Shown one piece after another: positions 56,046-64,000 of a stretch of 64,000 nucleotides of DNA. The first letter of the stretch is position 1; each line of letters begins with the position of its first letter. The stretch is from positions 1-64,000 of the forward strand of contig NZ_SPUM01000002.1 in assembly GCF_004614195.1 (NCBI RefSeq), written 5' to 3'. A program made the position numbers and the translations under genes. The notes under the pieces were generated by a model, which was not told the DNA's origin, made no database searches, and worked only from the letters and a program-made list of their open reading frames with translations. Source of the stretch: Massilia horti. GTDB taxonomy: Bacteria; Pseudomonadota; Gammaproteobacteria; Burkholderiales; Burkholderiaceae_D.

Positions 56046-56386
56046 CGCTGTTTCTCCAAGGTTGAATGTCGTGAGTCCCGCCCCCACCACCATCACTGCC
56101 CGATCAAGGCAGCCAGCAAGGGACGAGAATGAACCGAACGGGCGCTGAAATGCGAATTTGGCCGACCGCAAAATCTGTATTTTTCAATAACGACCGTTGG
56201 TGAAAACCAGATTGCGCGCAAAAAAATTATCGGTCAATCAATGTGTTATATCGGAGCCGAGCAGTTCGATACCCAAACTCAATCCCGACGGGAGAAATGA
56301 TCGCAAAAAGCCCAGACAACTCGTTGATTATTAAACGTTTCGCCAGCTGCAGCCGCAAGCTGGGCTGCTTGCGACCTGGCACATAA

Positions 56387-56495
56387 ATTGGTAAACCAAT
56401 CCGCTAAAAAACAACAATCGGTCCGACCAAAGTTAGAGACCTTAGTTGTGTCTGGTTAACCAAACTTACGTTGAACCCAATGCTGGTCAGACCAG
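56387..56495 (-). promoter_or_regulatory. Cluster of GntR-type operator palindromes upstream of the pectate lyases
   Basis: Four palindromes share a GGT..ACC core: ATTGGTAAACCAAT (56387-56400), TCGGTCCGACCAA (56418-56430), TGGTTAACCA (56453-56462) and CTGGTCAGACCAG (56483-56495). They resemble operators of the FadR/UxuR branch of GntR regulators. The region 56046-56498 has no gene and is AT-richer than its surroundings. The PL1 start is about 340 bases away, so the leader would be long or a promoter lies nearer. Confidence 0.65.
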
Positions 56496-56497
56496 AA

Positions 56498-56514
56498 ACT
56501 ACAGATACTGTAGT
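56498..56514 (-). terminator. Hairpin at the end of the secretion operon
   Basis: ACTACAG-ATA-CTGTAGT is a perfect 7-base stem that includes the stop codon of the last pseudopilin gene. On the minus strand it is followed by TTTCTGG, a weak T-tract. Possible terminator. Confidence 0.4.
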
Positions 56515-56882
56515 GCAATACCAGACCGCGCGGTGCCAGCCGCGCCGCTATGGAGGTCGAATACGCCCTTGCCATCCGCCGCCGGCACGACGATCCAGGT
56601 GGCGACGCTTTCGGTGACCGGATCGACGGGCAGGCTGCGCAGGTAACCACGCTCGACCAGTTCGTCGAGCGACTGCGGATAGCGGCCGTTATCGCCATAG
56701 AAGCTGTCGATGGCGCTGCGCGTGATGCGCAGGTTCTCCTTGAGGATGGTTTCCTTCGACTGGTCGATACTGTGAAAATAGCGCGGCACGGCCACGGTCA
56801 TGAGCAGCGCCAGGATCGCCAGCACGACCAGGAGTTCGATCAACGTGAAGCCGCGCCTACCAGCGCCGGTATGGGATGCCAT
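56499..56882 (-). CDS. Type II secretion pseudopilin (GspG/GspH-like), last gene of the operon
   Basis: A 127-residue pseudopilin with [26 protein letters not shown] (cleavage after Gly, Glu at +5). It then has [57 protein letters not shown], the GspG-like alpha part. It is shorter than a classical GspG. The start overlaps the preceding pseudopilin gene by 26 bases. Confidence 0.88.
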   Translation of the reverse strand: MASHTGAGRRGFTLIELLVVLAILALLMTVAVPRYFHSIDQSKETILKENLRITRSAIDSFYGDNGRYPQSLDELVERGYLRSLPVDPVTESVATWIVVPAADGKGVFDLHSGAAGTARSGIALQYL

Positions 56883-57327
56883 TCAAGCCCACCTGTTCGG
56901 ATTTGGAGTGCACGTCGTAGACATCCTCGCCCGGCTTCGGGTCATCCGGGTCGCTCAGGTACGCGCGTAATGCCCAGGTCTGCGCATCGGGCAGCGCGGG
57001 GTCGCCGCAAAACGGGTCGCGCGGAATACTGCGCAGGAAGTAGACCATGCGGGGCTTGGCACTGCGCTGGTCCGGCACGCCCTTGACCAGCACTTCAAGA
57101 CTGGCCGGATAACCGCTCCCATCCAACATGCCCAGGATGCGGCCTTCGCCGACGGCGCGCTTGTAATCGTCAAGCGCGGTGCGGATCTCGCGCAGGGCCA
57201 GGCGCAGCTCCTGTTCCTTCTGGCGCTGCACCGCGATCTGCGCCAGCGGCAGCGCAATGGACGACAGCAGCGCCACGATCGCCAGCGTGACCATCAGTTC
57301 GATCAGCGTAAAGCCGCGGCGCCGCAT
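56857..57327 (-). CDS. Type II secretion pseudopilin
   Basis: A 156-residue pseudopilin: [27 protein letters not shown] with Glu at +5. It continues [24 protein letters not shown] and [39 protein letters not shown]. The ATG at 57325-57327 is directly before the signature and 1 base after the secretin stop. The open frame extends to 57444 but those residues are secretin overlap. Confidence 0.88.
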   Translation of the reverse strand: MRRRGFTLIELMVTLAIVALLSSIALPLAQIAVQRQKEQELRLALREIRTALDDYKRAVGEGRILGMLDGSGYPASLEVLVKGVPDQRSAKPRMVYFLRSIPRDPFCGDPALPDAQTWALRAYLSDPDDPKPGEDVYDVHSKSEQVGLNGIPYRRW

Positions 57328-57328
57328 G

Positions 57329-59173
57329 TCAGCCACCGCTACGCTCGGGGGCGGGCAAGGCAGGCGCTGGCGGCGGCGCGGGCGCGACCAGGGGCGCAAC
57401 GGGTGTTCCGTCATTGCCCCGCAGGCTGGCATCGGTCCCGGCATCGAACTCCACCTCGGTCCACGCGGTGCGCGGCTGGTTACGCACCACGCGCGGCGTG
57501 ATCGACAACACGATCTCGGTCTTGGTACGTTCGCTGCTCTTCACGCCAAACAGGCGGTCCAGCAAAGGCAGTTCGCCCAGCCCGGGCACCGCGGTGGCGC
57601 TGCGCTTGTCGTTATCGCTGATCAGCCCTGCAAGCACCTGGTTCTCGCCATCGCGCAGGCGCAGCACCGTGTTGGCATTGCGCGCACCGATGCGGTAGCC
57701 GTACGGCTGGCCATTACCGTCCACCATGGTCCCGAGAATGCTGCTCACTTCCAGTCCGAGCTTGATGGAGATTTCGTCATCCAGGTAGACCACCGGCTCG
57801 GCTTCCAGCTTGATGCCGACGTCAAGATAGTTCACCGATTGCGAAGTCACCCCCGTGGAAGTCACGTTCGACGAGATGCTCGGCACCCGTTCGCCCACCC
57901 TGATCAGCGCCTTCTCGCGGCTCTTGATTCGGATGCGCGGGTTGGCCAGCACGCTGGCGCTGTCGCGGCCGGTTTGCGCGGAAAGCTTCATCGGGTCGAG
58001 CGCAACCTGCACGCCGCGCGAGTTCAGGCGCATCAGGTCATACAGCGTCACGGCGCTGGTGAGCACGCCGCCATCCGGCCCGGTGCGCGTGGCAGCCAGC
58101 GGCGTGAGGCTGGCGCTGCCCGGCCATTTGACGCCCAGCGCCTCCAGGTCGCTGCGCTGCACCTCCAGGATTTCCACCTCCAGCATGACTTCGGGTTCGG
58201 CCACGTCATGCAAGGCCACGAGCCTTGCGGCCATCTGCAGCGTCTCGGGGGTGTCGCGCACCACCAGCATGTTGAGCTTTTCGTCGACCACCACATCGCG
58301 CGTCTTGAGCAAGGTCTTCAAACTGGCCGCCACCGCTTTGGCTTCGGCATTGACGATCCGGAAGCTGCGGATGCTGCGCCGCTGGTGTTCGCGCTGCTTG
58401 GCCGGATCGCGGGGATAGACCAGGATCGTGCGCTCGTCGGTCACGCTGTGGTCAAGCTGGGCCGACGCCAGCACCTGGCGCAAGGCCTGCTCGACCGTCA
58501 TATCGACCAAATTGACGGTGACGCGGGTTTCGCTTGGCACGTCCTTGTCGAACGTGAAGCTGATGCTTGACGCCTGGGACAGCGCGGCGAACACGGCACG
58601 CAGCGGCGCGTCGCGGAACTGCAGGTCCATGCGCTTGCCCAAGCCCTTGGCGAGCGCGCCCTGCGCAAGCGCCTCACGCTCGCCCAGCGACTGCAGCATG
58701 GCGGCCGCCTTCTGGTTATTCGGGAATTGCGCGAGCAGGGCCTGCAGCGCGCTGCGCGCCTCCTCGCGCTTGCCCGCGGCAAGCAAGGCCGACGCGGCGC
58801 CCAGCAATTCGCCCTGCCGCTGGGCCGAGCCGAGCATGCGCATGCCCACCATGGCCTGGTCCACTTCGCCCAGCGCGGCGGCGCGGCGGTAGCCGTCCTG
58901 GGCTTCTTCCCACGCCTCATTGCGCACCGCCTGCCCAGCCCTGGCGAGCCACTGGCTGGCCAACTGGCGCCGCGTGTTCGCAAGCAGCATGCGCGCTTCG
59001 ATGTTGTCCGGCGCTGCGGCCAGCAGTTGTTCCAGGCGCGCTGCACCCTGCTCCAACTGGCCGGATTCGAGCAGCGCGCGGATATCGGGCGGCGTGCCAT
59101 GGGGGGCGCTGGCACAGCCGCCCACGCAGGCGATCAGCGATGCAAGCACCAGTCTTGCTGCAATTTGGCTCAT
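57329..59173 (-). CDS. Secretin (GspD/PilQ/MshL-like) lipoprotein
   Basis: Outer-membrane channel of 614 residues. A lipoprotein signal ([13 protein letters not shown]) is followed by a TPR-like N-terminal part (about 30-165). Next are an STN-type domain ([31 protein letters not shown]), an N1-like domain ([38 protein letters not shown]) and the secretin core ([61 protein letters not shown]). A Pro/Ala tail ends it. The TPR+STN arrangement is nearer to MshL/PilQ than to classical GspD. Confidence 0.92.
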   Translation of the reverse strand: MSQIAARLVLASLIACVGGCASAPHGTPPDIRALLESGQLEQGAARLEQLLAAAPDNIEARMLLANTRRQLASQWLARAGQAVRNEAWEEAQDGYRRAAALGEVDQAMVGMRMLGSAQRQGELLGAASALLAAGKREEARSALQALLAQFPNNQKAAAMLQSLGEREALAQGALAKGLGKRMDLQFRDAPLRAVFAALSQASSISFTFDKDVPSETRVTVNLVDMTVEQALRQVLASAQLDHSVTDERTILVYPRDPAKQREHQRRSIRSFRIVNAEAKAVAASLKTLLKTRDVVVDEKLNMLVVRDTPETLQMAARLVALHDVAEPEVMLEVEILEVQRSDLEALGVKWPGSASLTPLAATRTGPDGGVLTSAVTLYDLMRLNSRGVQVALDPMKLSAQTGRDSASVLANPRIRIKSREKALIRVGERVPSISSNVTSTGVTSQSVNYLDVGIKLEAEPVVYLDDEISIKLGLEVSSILGTMVDGNGQPYGYRIGARNANTVLRLRDGENQVLAGLISDNDKRSATAVPGLGELPLLDRLFGVKSSERTKTEIVLSITPRVVRNQPRTAWTEVEFDAGTDASLRGNDGTPVAPLVAPAPPPAPALPAPERSGG

Positions 59174-59634
59174 GGATGATCCTCGAAACCGATCCGGAGC
59201 GCGGCGCCGGATACGTTGTCCTTGATGTCGACCGCATCGTCGGTCAGCGCCAGCACGCGGTAGCGCTGTTCCAGCACTGCCCCGGCGCGCACTTTGAGCA
59301 CGTCGCCATTACGCAGCAGGTAGGCCTCGCGCACGCCATCTTCGCGCTTGAAGCCCAGCAGCGTGAACGGCCTTGCCGGTTTTACAGGCGGCTCGAGCGC
59401 TTCCTCCGGCGCGCTTGCTTCGGCATTCAGAGCAAACAGGTCGGGCACAAGAGCGTCGTCCGGCTCCGTGTCCGCGAACAGCGCCTGCGCGGGCGCCACG
59501 GCTGCGGTCCGCTGCACGCGTGCCGGCCCTTCGCTGATCTCGGGTACCGCCACCTGGGCCGGCCGGTCGAAGACCGCCAGAGCCGCGATCGCCAGCAGTA
59601 GCGCCAGCAGCATTTTCAGGCGCATCGTCATCAC
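59170..59634 (-). CDS. GspC/PilP-like inner-membrane protein
   Basis: A 154-residue protein with one N-terminal membrane segment (LKMLLALLLAIAALAVF), a Pro/Ala linker, and a small beta domain (PFTLLGFKREDGVREAYLLRNGDVLKVRAGAVLEQRYRVLALTDDAVDI). The latter resembles the homology region of GspC or the PilP domain that contacts the secretin. The likely GTG start (59634) forms GTGA with the previous stop; an ATG follows 3 bases on. Its stop overlaps the secretin start (ATGA). Confidence 0.8.
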   Translation of the reverse strand: MMTMRLKMLLALLLAIAALAVFDRPAQVAVPEISEGPARVQRTAAVAPAQALFADTEPDDALVPDLFALNAEASAPEEALEPPVKPARPFTLLGFKREDGVREAYLLRNGDVLKVRAGAVLEQRYRVLALTDDAVDIKDNVSGAALRIGFEDHP

Positions 59635-60143
59635 GGCGTTCCCTTAGCCTCGTACCAGATGGAGAACAGCATGCGCGCCTCCACCGCCCCTCCCGACTGA
59701 TTGCGCTGCAGGCTGATCTCGTCGAGCGACAGGCCGGCAATCGCCTGGGCGGAACGAACGAAGCGGCGCACCTGCGGATAACTGCCCGTGGCCGGCACCT
59801 GGATCTGCCAGCGCCCGACCGGGCCGCTGTCCTGGCGCCGGTAGTCGGCCTGCGCGATCGTCAGCCCATGCTGCTGCGCCAGCGCGAACAATTGGCGCAC
59901 GCTCGCATCCGCCTGGTCCGGCTGCGGCAAGCGCGGCAACCGCAGCGCCGGCGCCTGCTCGGGCGGTGTGGCCTGCACGCGCTGGCGCCGCAAGGATTCC
60001 TGCGCCTTGAGCATTGATGCTTCCTGTTCCGGCAGCCAGACCAACCACGCGGCCACTGCAAGCAGCAGCAACACCAATCCGGGCAGCAGCCACACGCCGT
60101 GGCGCACCGCGAGCACTTCCAGTTGCCAGCGCCACGCTTTCAC
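59631..60143 (-). CDS. PilO/GspM-like inner-membrane protein
   Basis: A 170-residue bitopic protein: a membrane segment at about 17-36 (VWLLPGLVLLLLAVAAWLVW), a coiled-coil stretch, and a ferredoxin-like domain (QPDQADASVRQLFALAQQHGLTIAQADYR, YPQVRRFVRSAQAIAGLSLDEISLQRN) as in PilO/GspM. The start is GTG, in a GTGA overlap with the preceding gene. Confidence 0.78.
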   Translation of the reverse strand: MKAWRWQLEVLAVRHGVWLLPGLVLLLLAVAAWLVWLPEQEASMLKAQESLRRQRVQATPPEQAPALRLPRLPQPDQADASVRQLFALAQQHGLTIAQADYRRQDSGPVGRWQIQVPATGSYPQVRRFVRSAQAIAGLSLDEISLQRNQSGGAVEARMLFSIWYEAKGTP

Positions 60144-60712
60144 GGCCGGCTCCTCTCTGCGCTGTCGGGCAGGCGAAAAGGCGCGGCCAGTACCGCCTCG
60201 TAGCTGAAGTTCACGCCCCCGCCCTGAGGCGGCAGCTCGTGGCGCAGCAGCGCGACCCGGACGAACACCGGGCTTGCCCGCAGCGCGGCCAGATAATCCT
60301 GGATCTGGTCAATGCCGCCTGCGTGGGCCTGGACCTTGACCACCCCGCTTGCGAGGTCGGGCTGGAAGGCTTCGAGGCGTACCGTGGGCACTGCTTCGAA
60401 AGCGCGGAAGATGGCTTCCCACGGCAGCGCGCGCTGTTGAAAGGCCTGGCGCAGCGCACGCTCATATTCGCTGCTGGCGCCCGCGCGGCTGCGCTCCTGG
60501 GCGGCGCGCGCCTGCTGGTGGGCGGCCAGCCTGGCCAGCTCGCTTTCCAGTTCTATGCGCTCGTGCCGGATTACCCGCCCCTGCTGCCACGCGAGCGCCA
60601 GCATGGCCAGCGCCGCCAGCGCCATCAGCACAAACAGGCGCGTGCCCGGCATGCGCAGGTCCCAGCGCCACGGGCTGTGGCGCTGCGCAAAATCGATCAG
60701 CATCGGCTTCAC
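60140..60712 (-). CDS. PilN-like inner-membrane protein
   Basis: A 190-residue bitopic protein. The cytoplasmic N-terminus (LIDFAQRHSPWRWDLRMPG) resembles the PilN segment that binds PilM. A membrane segment is at about 27-44, then a coiled coil (RHERIELESELARLAAHQQARAAQERSR) and a ferredoxin-like domain ending VNFSYEAVLAAPFRL. The GTG at 60712 overlaps the previous stop (GTGA); an ATG lies 9 bases inside. Confidence 0.78.
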   Translation of the reverse strand: MKPMLIDFAQRHSPWRWDLRMPGTRLFVLMALAALAMLALAWQQGRVIRHERIELESELARLAAHQQARAAQERSRAGASSEYERALRQAFQQRALPWEAIFRAFEAVPTVRLEAFQPDLASGVVKVQAHAGGIDQIQDYLAALRASPVFVRVALLRHELPPQGGGVNFSYEAVLAAPFRLPDSAERSRP

Positions 60713-61365
60713 GCTCGCTCCTCCAGCCCAGCCCAGCCGGCCGGCGCGGCTGGCCCGCTCCAGAACAGGGCCTGCGGCGGCTGTGCGCCAAGCCGCGCCA
60801 GTTCCAGGGCCAGCAGCGCATCGGGATCGGCGCCGCGCTGCTGGCGCACCACGCGCATCAGGCCGTCGCGCCAGTACAGCAGATTGGCCAGGCCGTCGGC
60901 GTTGCCGCACAAGGCGCCAGTGAGCGGCAGCCGCGGGCAGTAGCGGTTCCATCGATCGAGCAGCTCGGGCAGCAGGCGCGCCAGCCGGAATGCGGCAAAT
61001 GAGCGCACCACGCCGCGCGGAATGGCGCAGGCCAGCATCGGCGCGCCGGCTTGCCAGTCGGCCTGCAGCAACCAGTCATCCGCCGGCTGGCCGTACAGCG
61101 CTTCGAACCGCGCCGCGAGCAGCAGGCGGCAGTCGCGCAAGCTGGCCAGGCCATCGGGTGGCACCAGCAGGAAGTACCTGGCCCAGCAATCGGCCAGCGT
61201 CACCGACAGCCGCGCGTTGGCAGGTACGCAGCCGGGCAGTTCTGCGGCCAGCAGCTCCCATTCGCCTGCCTGGCATGCGAGGCCAATGCGCTCCCCGCCG
61301 CGCAGCAGGCTGATGCCGCGCGCGCTGACATGCAGCTCGCAATGGTCAGCCAGCCAGCGTGACAC
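60709..61365 (-). CDS. PilM/GspL-like cytoplasmic assembly protein
   Basis: A 218-residue actin-like-fold candidate without membrane segment. It has ELHVSARGISLLRGGERIGLACQAGEWELL, LSVTLADCWARYFLLVPPDGLASLRDCRLLLAARFEALYG and WLLQADWQAGAPMLACAIPRGV. The divergence is high, so the assignment depends mainly on position between the ATPase and the PilN-like gene. The GTG start at 61365 is supported by GGAGG 6 bases upstream; it overlaps the ATPase gene by 20 bases. Confidence 0.68.
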   Translation of the reverse strand: MSRWLADHCELHVSARGISLLRGGERIGLACQAGEWELLAAELPGCVPANARLSVTLADCWARYFLLVPPDGLASLRDCRLLLAARFEALYGQPADDWLLQADWQAGAPMLACAIPRGVVRSFAAFRLARLLPELLDRWNRYCPRLPLTGALCGNADGLANLLYWRDGLMRVVRQQRGADPDALLALELARLGAQPPQALFWSGPAAPAGWAGLEERA

Positions 61366-63010
61366 GTCCCACCTCCTCGAGCGTGGTTTGGCCGCCGGCC
61401 ACCAGCGCCAGCGCATCCTCGAACAGGCTGCGCATGCCGTTGGCGCGCGCGGCCTCCTTGATCTGCCGGGGCGGCCGGCGTTCGATCACCAGTTCGGCCA
61501 GCGCGTCGTCCAGAATCAGGATCTCGGCCACCGCGCGCCGGCCCTTGAATCCGGTGCCGCGACACTCGGCGCAGCCGCTGCCCTGACGAAAATCAAAGCC
61601 CGCCGCAGCGGCGCGCGCGAGGGCGGCGTTCGCCAGCTCCTCGTCGTCCGGCTGATACGGGTGGCTGCAATGCGGGCAGTTCAGCCGCACGAGGCGCTGG
61701 GCCACCACGCCGTTCAGCGCCGAGACGAACGAATACGGATCGATGCCCATGTGCGCAAAGCGGCCGAATACATCGAACACGTTGTTGGCATGGACCGTGG
61801 ACAGGACCAGGTGGCCGGTCAAGGCCGACTGCACGGCGATCTCGCCGGTTTCGCGGTCCCGGATTTCGCCGACCATGACGATGTCGGGATCGTGGCGCAG
61901 GATCGATCGCAGCCCGCGCGCGAAGGTCAGCCCTTTCTTGTCGTTGACAGGAATCTGCAAAATGCCCGGCAACTGGTACTCGACCGGGTCCTCGATGGTG
62001 ATGATCTTGTCGCGCCCGCTGTTGATCTCGGTGAGCGCGCCGTACAGCGTGGTCGTCTTGCCCGATCCGGTCGGCCCGGTCACCAGCACCATGCCGTACG
62101 GCTTGGCCACCAGCCGCCGGATGGTGGCGAGATGGTCGGTGGCGAAGCCCGACGCATCGAGCGTCAGCCCACCTTGGGGGCGCACCATCGGCTGCTTGTC
62201 GAGGATACGGATCACCGCATCCTCGCCGTGCACGCTCGGCATGATCGACACCCGCAGGTCGATCTCGCGGCCCTGGTACTCGACCTGGAAGCTGCCGTCC
62301 TGCGGCACGCGGCGCTCGGCGATATCCAGTTCGGCCAGCACCTTGATGCGCGAAATGGCCTGTTCCGCCAGCGCCGTTCCCGCAACCTGCGCCGCCGGCC
62401 CAAGCACGCCGTCGATGCGGTATTTGGTCAGCATGCCGGCCGGGGTGCTTTCGAAGTGGATGTCCGACACCCCTAGCTTCAAGGCGTCGTACATCGTCGA
62501 GTTGACCAGCCTGACAGCGGGACTGGCGCCTTCGGCAAGCGCCGCATAGCTCAGGCTTTCCAGCGTCCGGGCGGCGCCCTCTTGCCGTTCGCCGTCTGCG
62601 AACAGGGTGTCGAGCGAGCGCACCGTTTCCTCCTGCTTGGCCAGGTAGGCGTGCAGGTCGTCCGGCAGCGCGAGATGCCAGTGGACGGGCGAGCCGGCCT
62701 GGGTCTCGGCCCAGACCTGCAGGTCCTGCGCGTACGGGTCGGTAAACACGCCTACCAGAGCGGTGGCACCCTGCAGCATCACGCACTGGCGCTGCTGGGC
62801 CCGCGCCAGCGGCAAGCACGCAAAATCGGGCGGCAGCGCAAGCATGCCGGCCAGGTCGATCGGCGGCAGCCTGAACGCGCGGGCAGCGTAGGCCAGCCGT
62901 TCAGCCGGCCCCAGCCCGGTCACCGCGCCCAGCGCGCTGAAAAAGTCCTGGCCGCTGTCGCGCGCCTTGTGCTGCGCGGTGTGCAGGGCTTCCATCGTGT
63001 TGGTCGACAT
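61346..63010 (-). CDS. Type II secretion/type IV pilus assembly ATPase (GspE/PilB family)
   Basis: Hexameric ATPase that drives pseudopilus assembly. The 554-residue product has an N-terminal GspE_N-like domain and VSDIHFESTPAGMLTKYRIDG. Walker A is GPTGSGKT (312-319); then come the Asp box IITIEDPVEYQLPGILQIPVN, Walker B ILRHDPDIVMVGEIRDRETGEIAVQSALTGHLVLSTVHANN and the zinc motif CPHC...CAEC. An in-frame GTG at 63016 overlaps the gspF-like stop; the ATG at 63010 is equally possible. Confidence 0.94.
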   Translation of the reverse strand: MSTNTMEALHTAQHKARDSGQDFFSALGAVTGLGPAERLAYAARAFRLPPIDLAGMLALPPDFACLPLARAQQRQCVMLQGATALVGVFTDPYAQDLQVWAETQAGSPVHWHLALPDDLHAYLAKQEETVRSLDTLFADGERQEGAARTLESLSYAALAEGASPAVRLVNSTMYDALKLGVSDIHFESTPAGMLTKYRIDGVLGPAAQVAGTALAEQAISRIKVLAELDIAERRVPQDGSFQVEYQGREIDLRVSIMPSVHGEDAVIRILDKQPMVRPQGGLTLDASGFATDHLATIRRLVAKPYGMVLVTGPTGSGKTTTLYGALTEINSGRDKIITIEDPVEYQLPGILQIPVNDKKGLTFARGLRSILRHDPDIVMVGEIRDRETGEIAVQSALTGHLVLSTVHANNVFDVFGRFAHMGIDPYSFVSALNGVVAQRLVRLNCPHCSHPYQPDDEELANAALARAAAAGFDFRQGSGCAECRGTGFKGRRAVAEILILDDALAELVIERRPPRQIKEAARANGMRSLFEDALALVAGGQTTLEEVGRVTLAG

Positions 63011-63012
63011 GA

Positions 63013-64000
63013 TCACTGCAGGCTACCGGCCAGTTCAAAGATCGGCATGTACAACAGCACCACGATGGCGCCGATCACGATGCCGATCGCCGCCATCAGG
63101 ACCGGTTCGAAGGTCTTGCTGAATTTTTCGATCCACAGCGTGGTCTCCGCGTCGTAGAACAGCGCGGCCCGGGTCAGCATCAGCCCGAGCTGGCCGGAGC
63201 GTTCTCCCACCCGCAGCATCCGCAACGCGATCGGCGTGCTCAAGCCATGCTGTTCGAACGCTTCGGAAAAGCTGCCGCCCTGCGCAATGCGTTCGCGCGC
63301 AGCAGCTAACAGCGGCTGGCGCGCAGGCGAAACTGCCGCGCTGACCATCTCCAGCGCGGCCACGACGGCAATGCCACCTTCGAGCAGCATGCCGACCGTG
63401 AGATACAGGCGCGTGAGCTCCAGGATGCGCACCCGTTCCGCCACGCCCGGCAGCCGCGTCAAGGCGGCCATCAGGCGCCCCGCGCGCCGCAGGCGGCGCA
63501 GCCAGAGCGCGCACGCGCCGAACAGGACGGCCAGCCCCGCCAGCAGCGCCATGCCATGCTGCGCGACCAAGCCGCCCCAGGCGATCAGCCACTGCGACAG
63601 CAGCGGCAGCGTGCGGCCGTTGCCCTGGTAGACGACCGCGAACTTGGGCACCACGTAACCGAGCAAAAACAGGCTGACCAGGCTGCCGACCACCAGCAGG
63701 ATAACCGGGTAGATCGCCGCATTGACCAGACGGTTGCGCACGCCGTCCACGCGCACCTGGTATTCGATGTAGCGGGAGAGCGCCTGCGGCAGGTCGCTGG
63801 TGCGTTCGGCCGCCTTGACGATGCCGGCGAAAAGCGGCGGGAAGCACTGGGGCTCGGCGCCGATCGCTTCTGAGAAGCGCAGGCCGTCGCGCATGCGCGC
63901 CAGCAGCCGGGCGAGCAAGGCGCCGGTCTCGGACTGCGATTCTTTTTCGCCGAGCGCTTCCAGGCTCTCGACCAGGCCTAGGCCGGACTGCAGCAGCGCC
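63013..64000 (-). CDS. Type II secretion F-family inner-membrane protein (5' end outside the window)
   Basis: Partial gene; the frame is open to the window edge and its start lies beyond 64000. The visible part begins ALLQSGLGLVESLEALGEKE, the first T2SSF repeat. It continues with the second repeat (LYLTVGMLLEGGIAVVAALEMVSAAV, RIAQGGSFSEAFEQHGLSTPIALRMLRVGERSGQLGLML) and membrane helices (YPVILLVVGSLVSLFLLGYVVPKF, PVLMAAIGIVIGAIVVLLYMPIF). This is the GspF/PilC platform protein. Confidence 0.93.
   Translation of the reverse strand, partial: ALLQSGLGLVESLEALGEKESQSETGALLARLLARMRDGLRFSEAIGAEPQCFPPLFAGIVKAAERTSDLPQALSRYIEYQVRVDGVRNRLVNAAIYPVILLVVGSLVSLFLLGYVVPKFAVVYQGNGRTLPLLSQWLIAWGGLVAQHGMALLAGLAVLFGACALWLRRLRRAGRLMAALTRLPGVAERVRILELTRLYLTVGMLLEGGIAVVAALEMVSAAVSPARQPLLAAARERIAQGGSFSEAFEQHGLSTPIALRMLRVGERSGQLGLMLTRAALFYDAETTLWIEKFSKTFEPVLMAAIGIVIGAIVVLLYMPIFELAGSLQ

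Overview
The window is GC-rich bacterial chromosome. Its gene content and order (pyrG-kdsA-eno-ftsB, dapA-bamC, trpS next to an M50 protease and a YciO/Sua5 gene, imuA-imuB plus dnaE2) point to a betaproteobacterium of the order Burkholderiales. The closest fit is the Oxalobacteraceae (Massilia/Duganella/Telluria type), inferred from gene order and protein character, not from a marker gene. I saw no rRNA, tRNA, complete insertion sequence, prophage or CRISPR array.

Layout. 1-15.9 kb is housekeeping: slyD, roxA-like, bamC-dapA, the trpS cluster, htpX with a sigma-32-type promoter, a PHP phosphatase, a lipoprotein pair, a gamma carbonic anhydrase and hslO. 15.9-25.4 kb is accessory. It holds a 973-residue protein joining a zincin-like region, a phospholipase-C-type phosphoesterase and a GH25 lysozyme, then gene debris, then a copper cassette (His-rich secreted protein, outer-membrane efflux protein, multicopper oxidase, CusF-like protein) behind a promoter with CueR/MerR geometry. 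25.5-30.2 kb is the pyrG-kdsA-eno-ftsB operon plus an orphan antitoxin-like HTH gene. 30.3-33.1 kb holds a DUF898 gene and an M48 protease preceded by a collapsed duplicate of both. 34-45.9 kb has an amidohydrolase, dnaE2 with a LexA box, a PhzF-like protein, an M61 peptidase, a TonB-dependent receptor and a two-component system. 45.9-51.5 kb has a DegP-type protease, Hsp20, a hydrolase and imuA-imuB with a second LexA box. 51.8-64 kb has an antiporter, a HepT-like protein without its catalytic motif, and a secretion island: a type II secretion/type IV pilus-like operon (F-E-L/M-N-O-P-secretin-pseudopilins) running towards two pectate lyase genes. GntR-type palindromes lie in front of the lyases.

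How the genes work together. The pectate lyases are natural cargo for the adjacent secretion machinery, and the operator-like palindromes suggest induction by uronates from pectin. ImuA, ImuB and DnaE2 would form one SOS mutasome although they are encoded about 11.5 kb apart. HtpX, Hsp33, DegP and Hsp20 are envelope and heat-stress functions.

Intergenic space holds three repeat families: a roughly 100-130 bp element with arms built from two GTGCGCAC palindromes (seven loci), a 95-bp tandem repeat with GGGGTCAG/CTGACCCC ends, and a GTCGT-CCCGCG inverted repeat (two loci).
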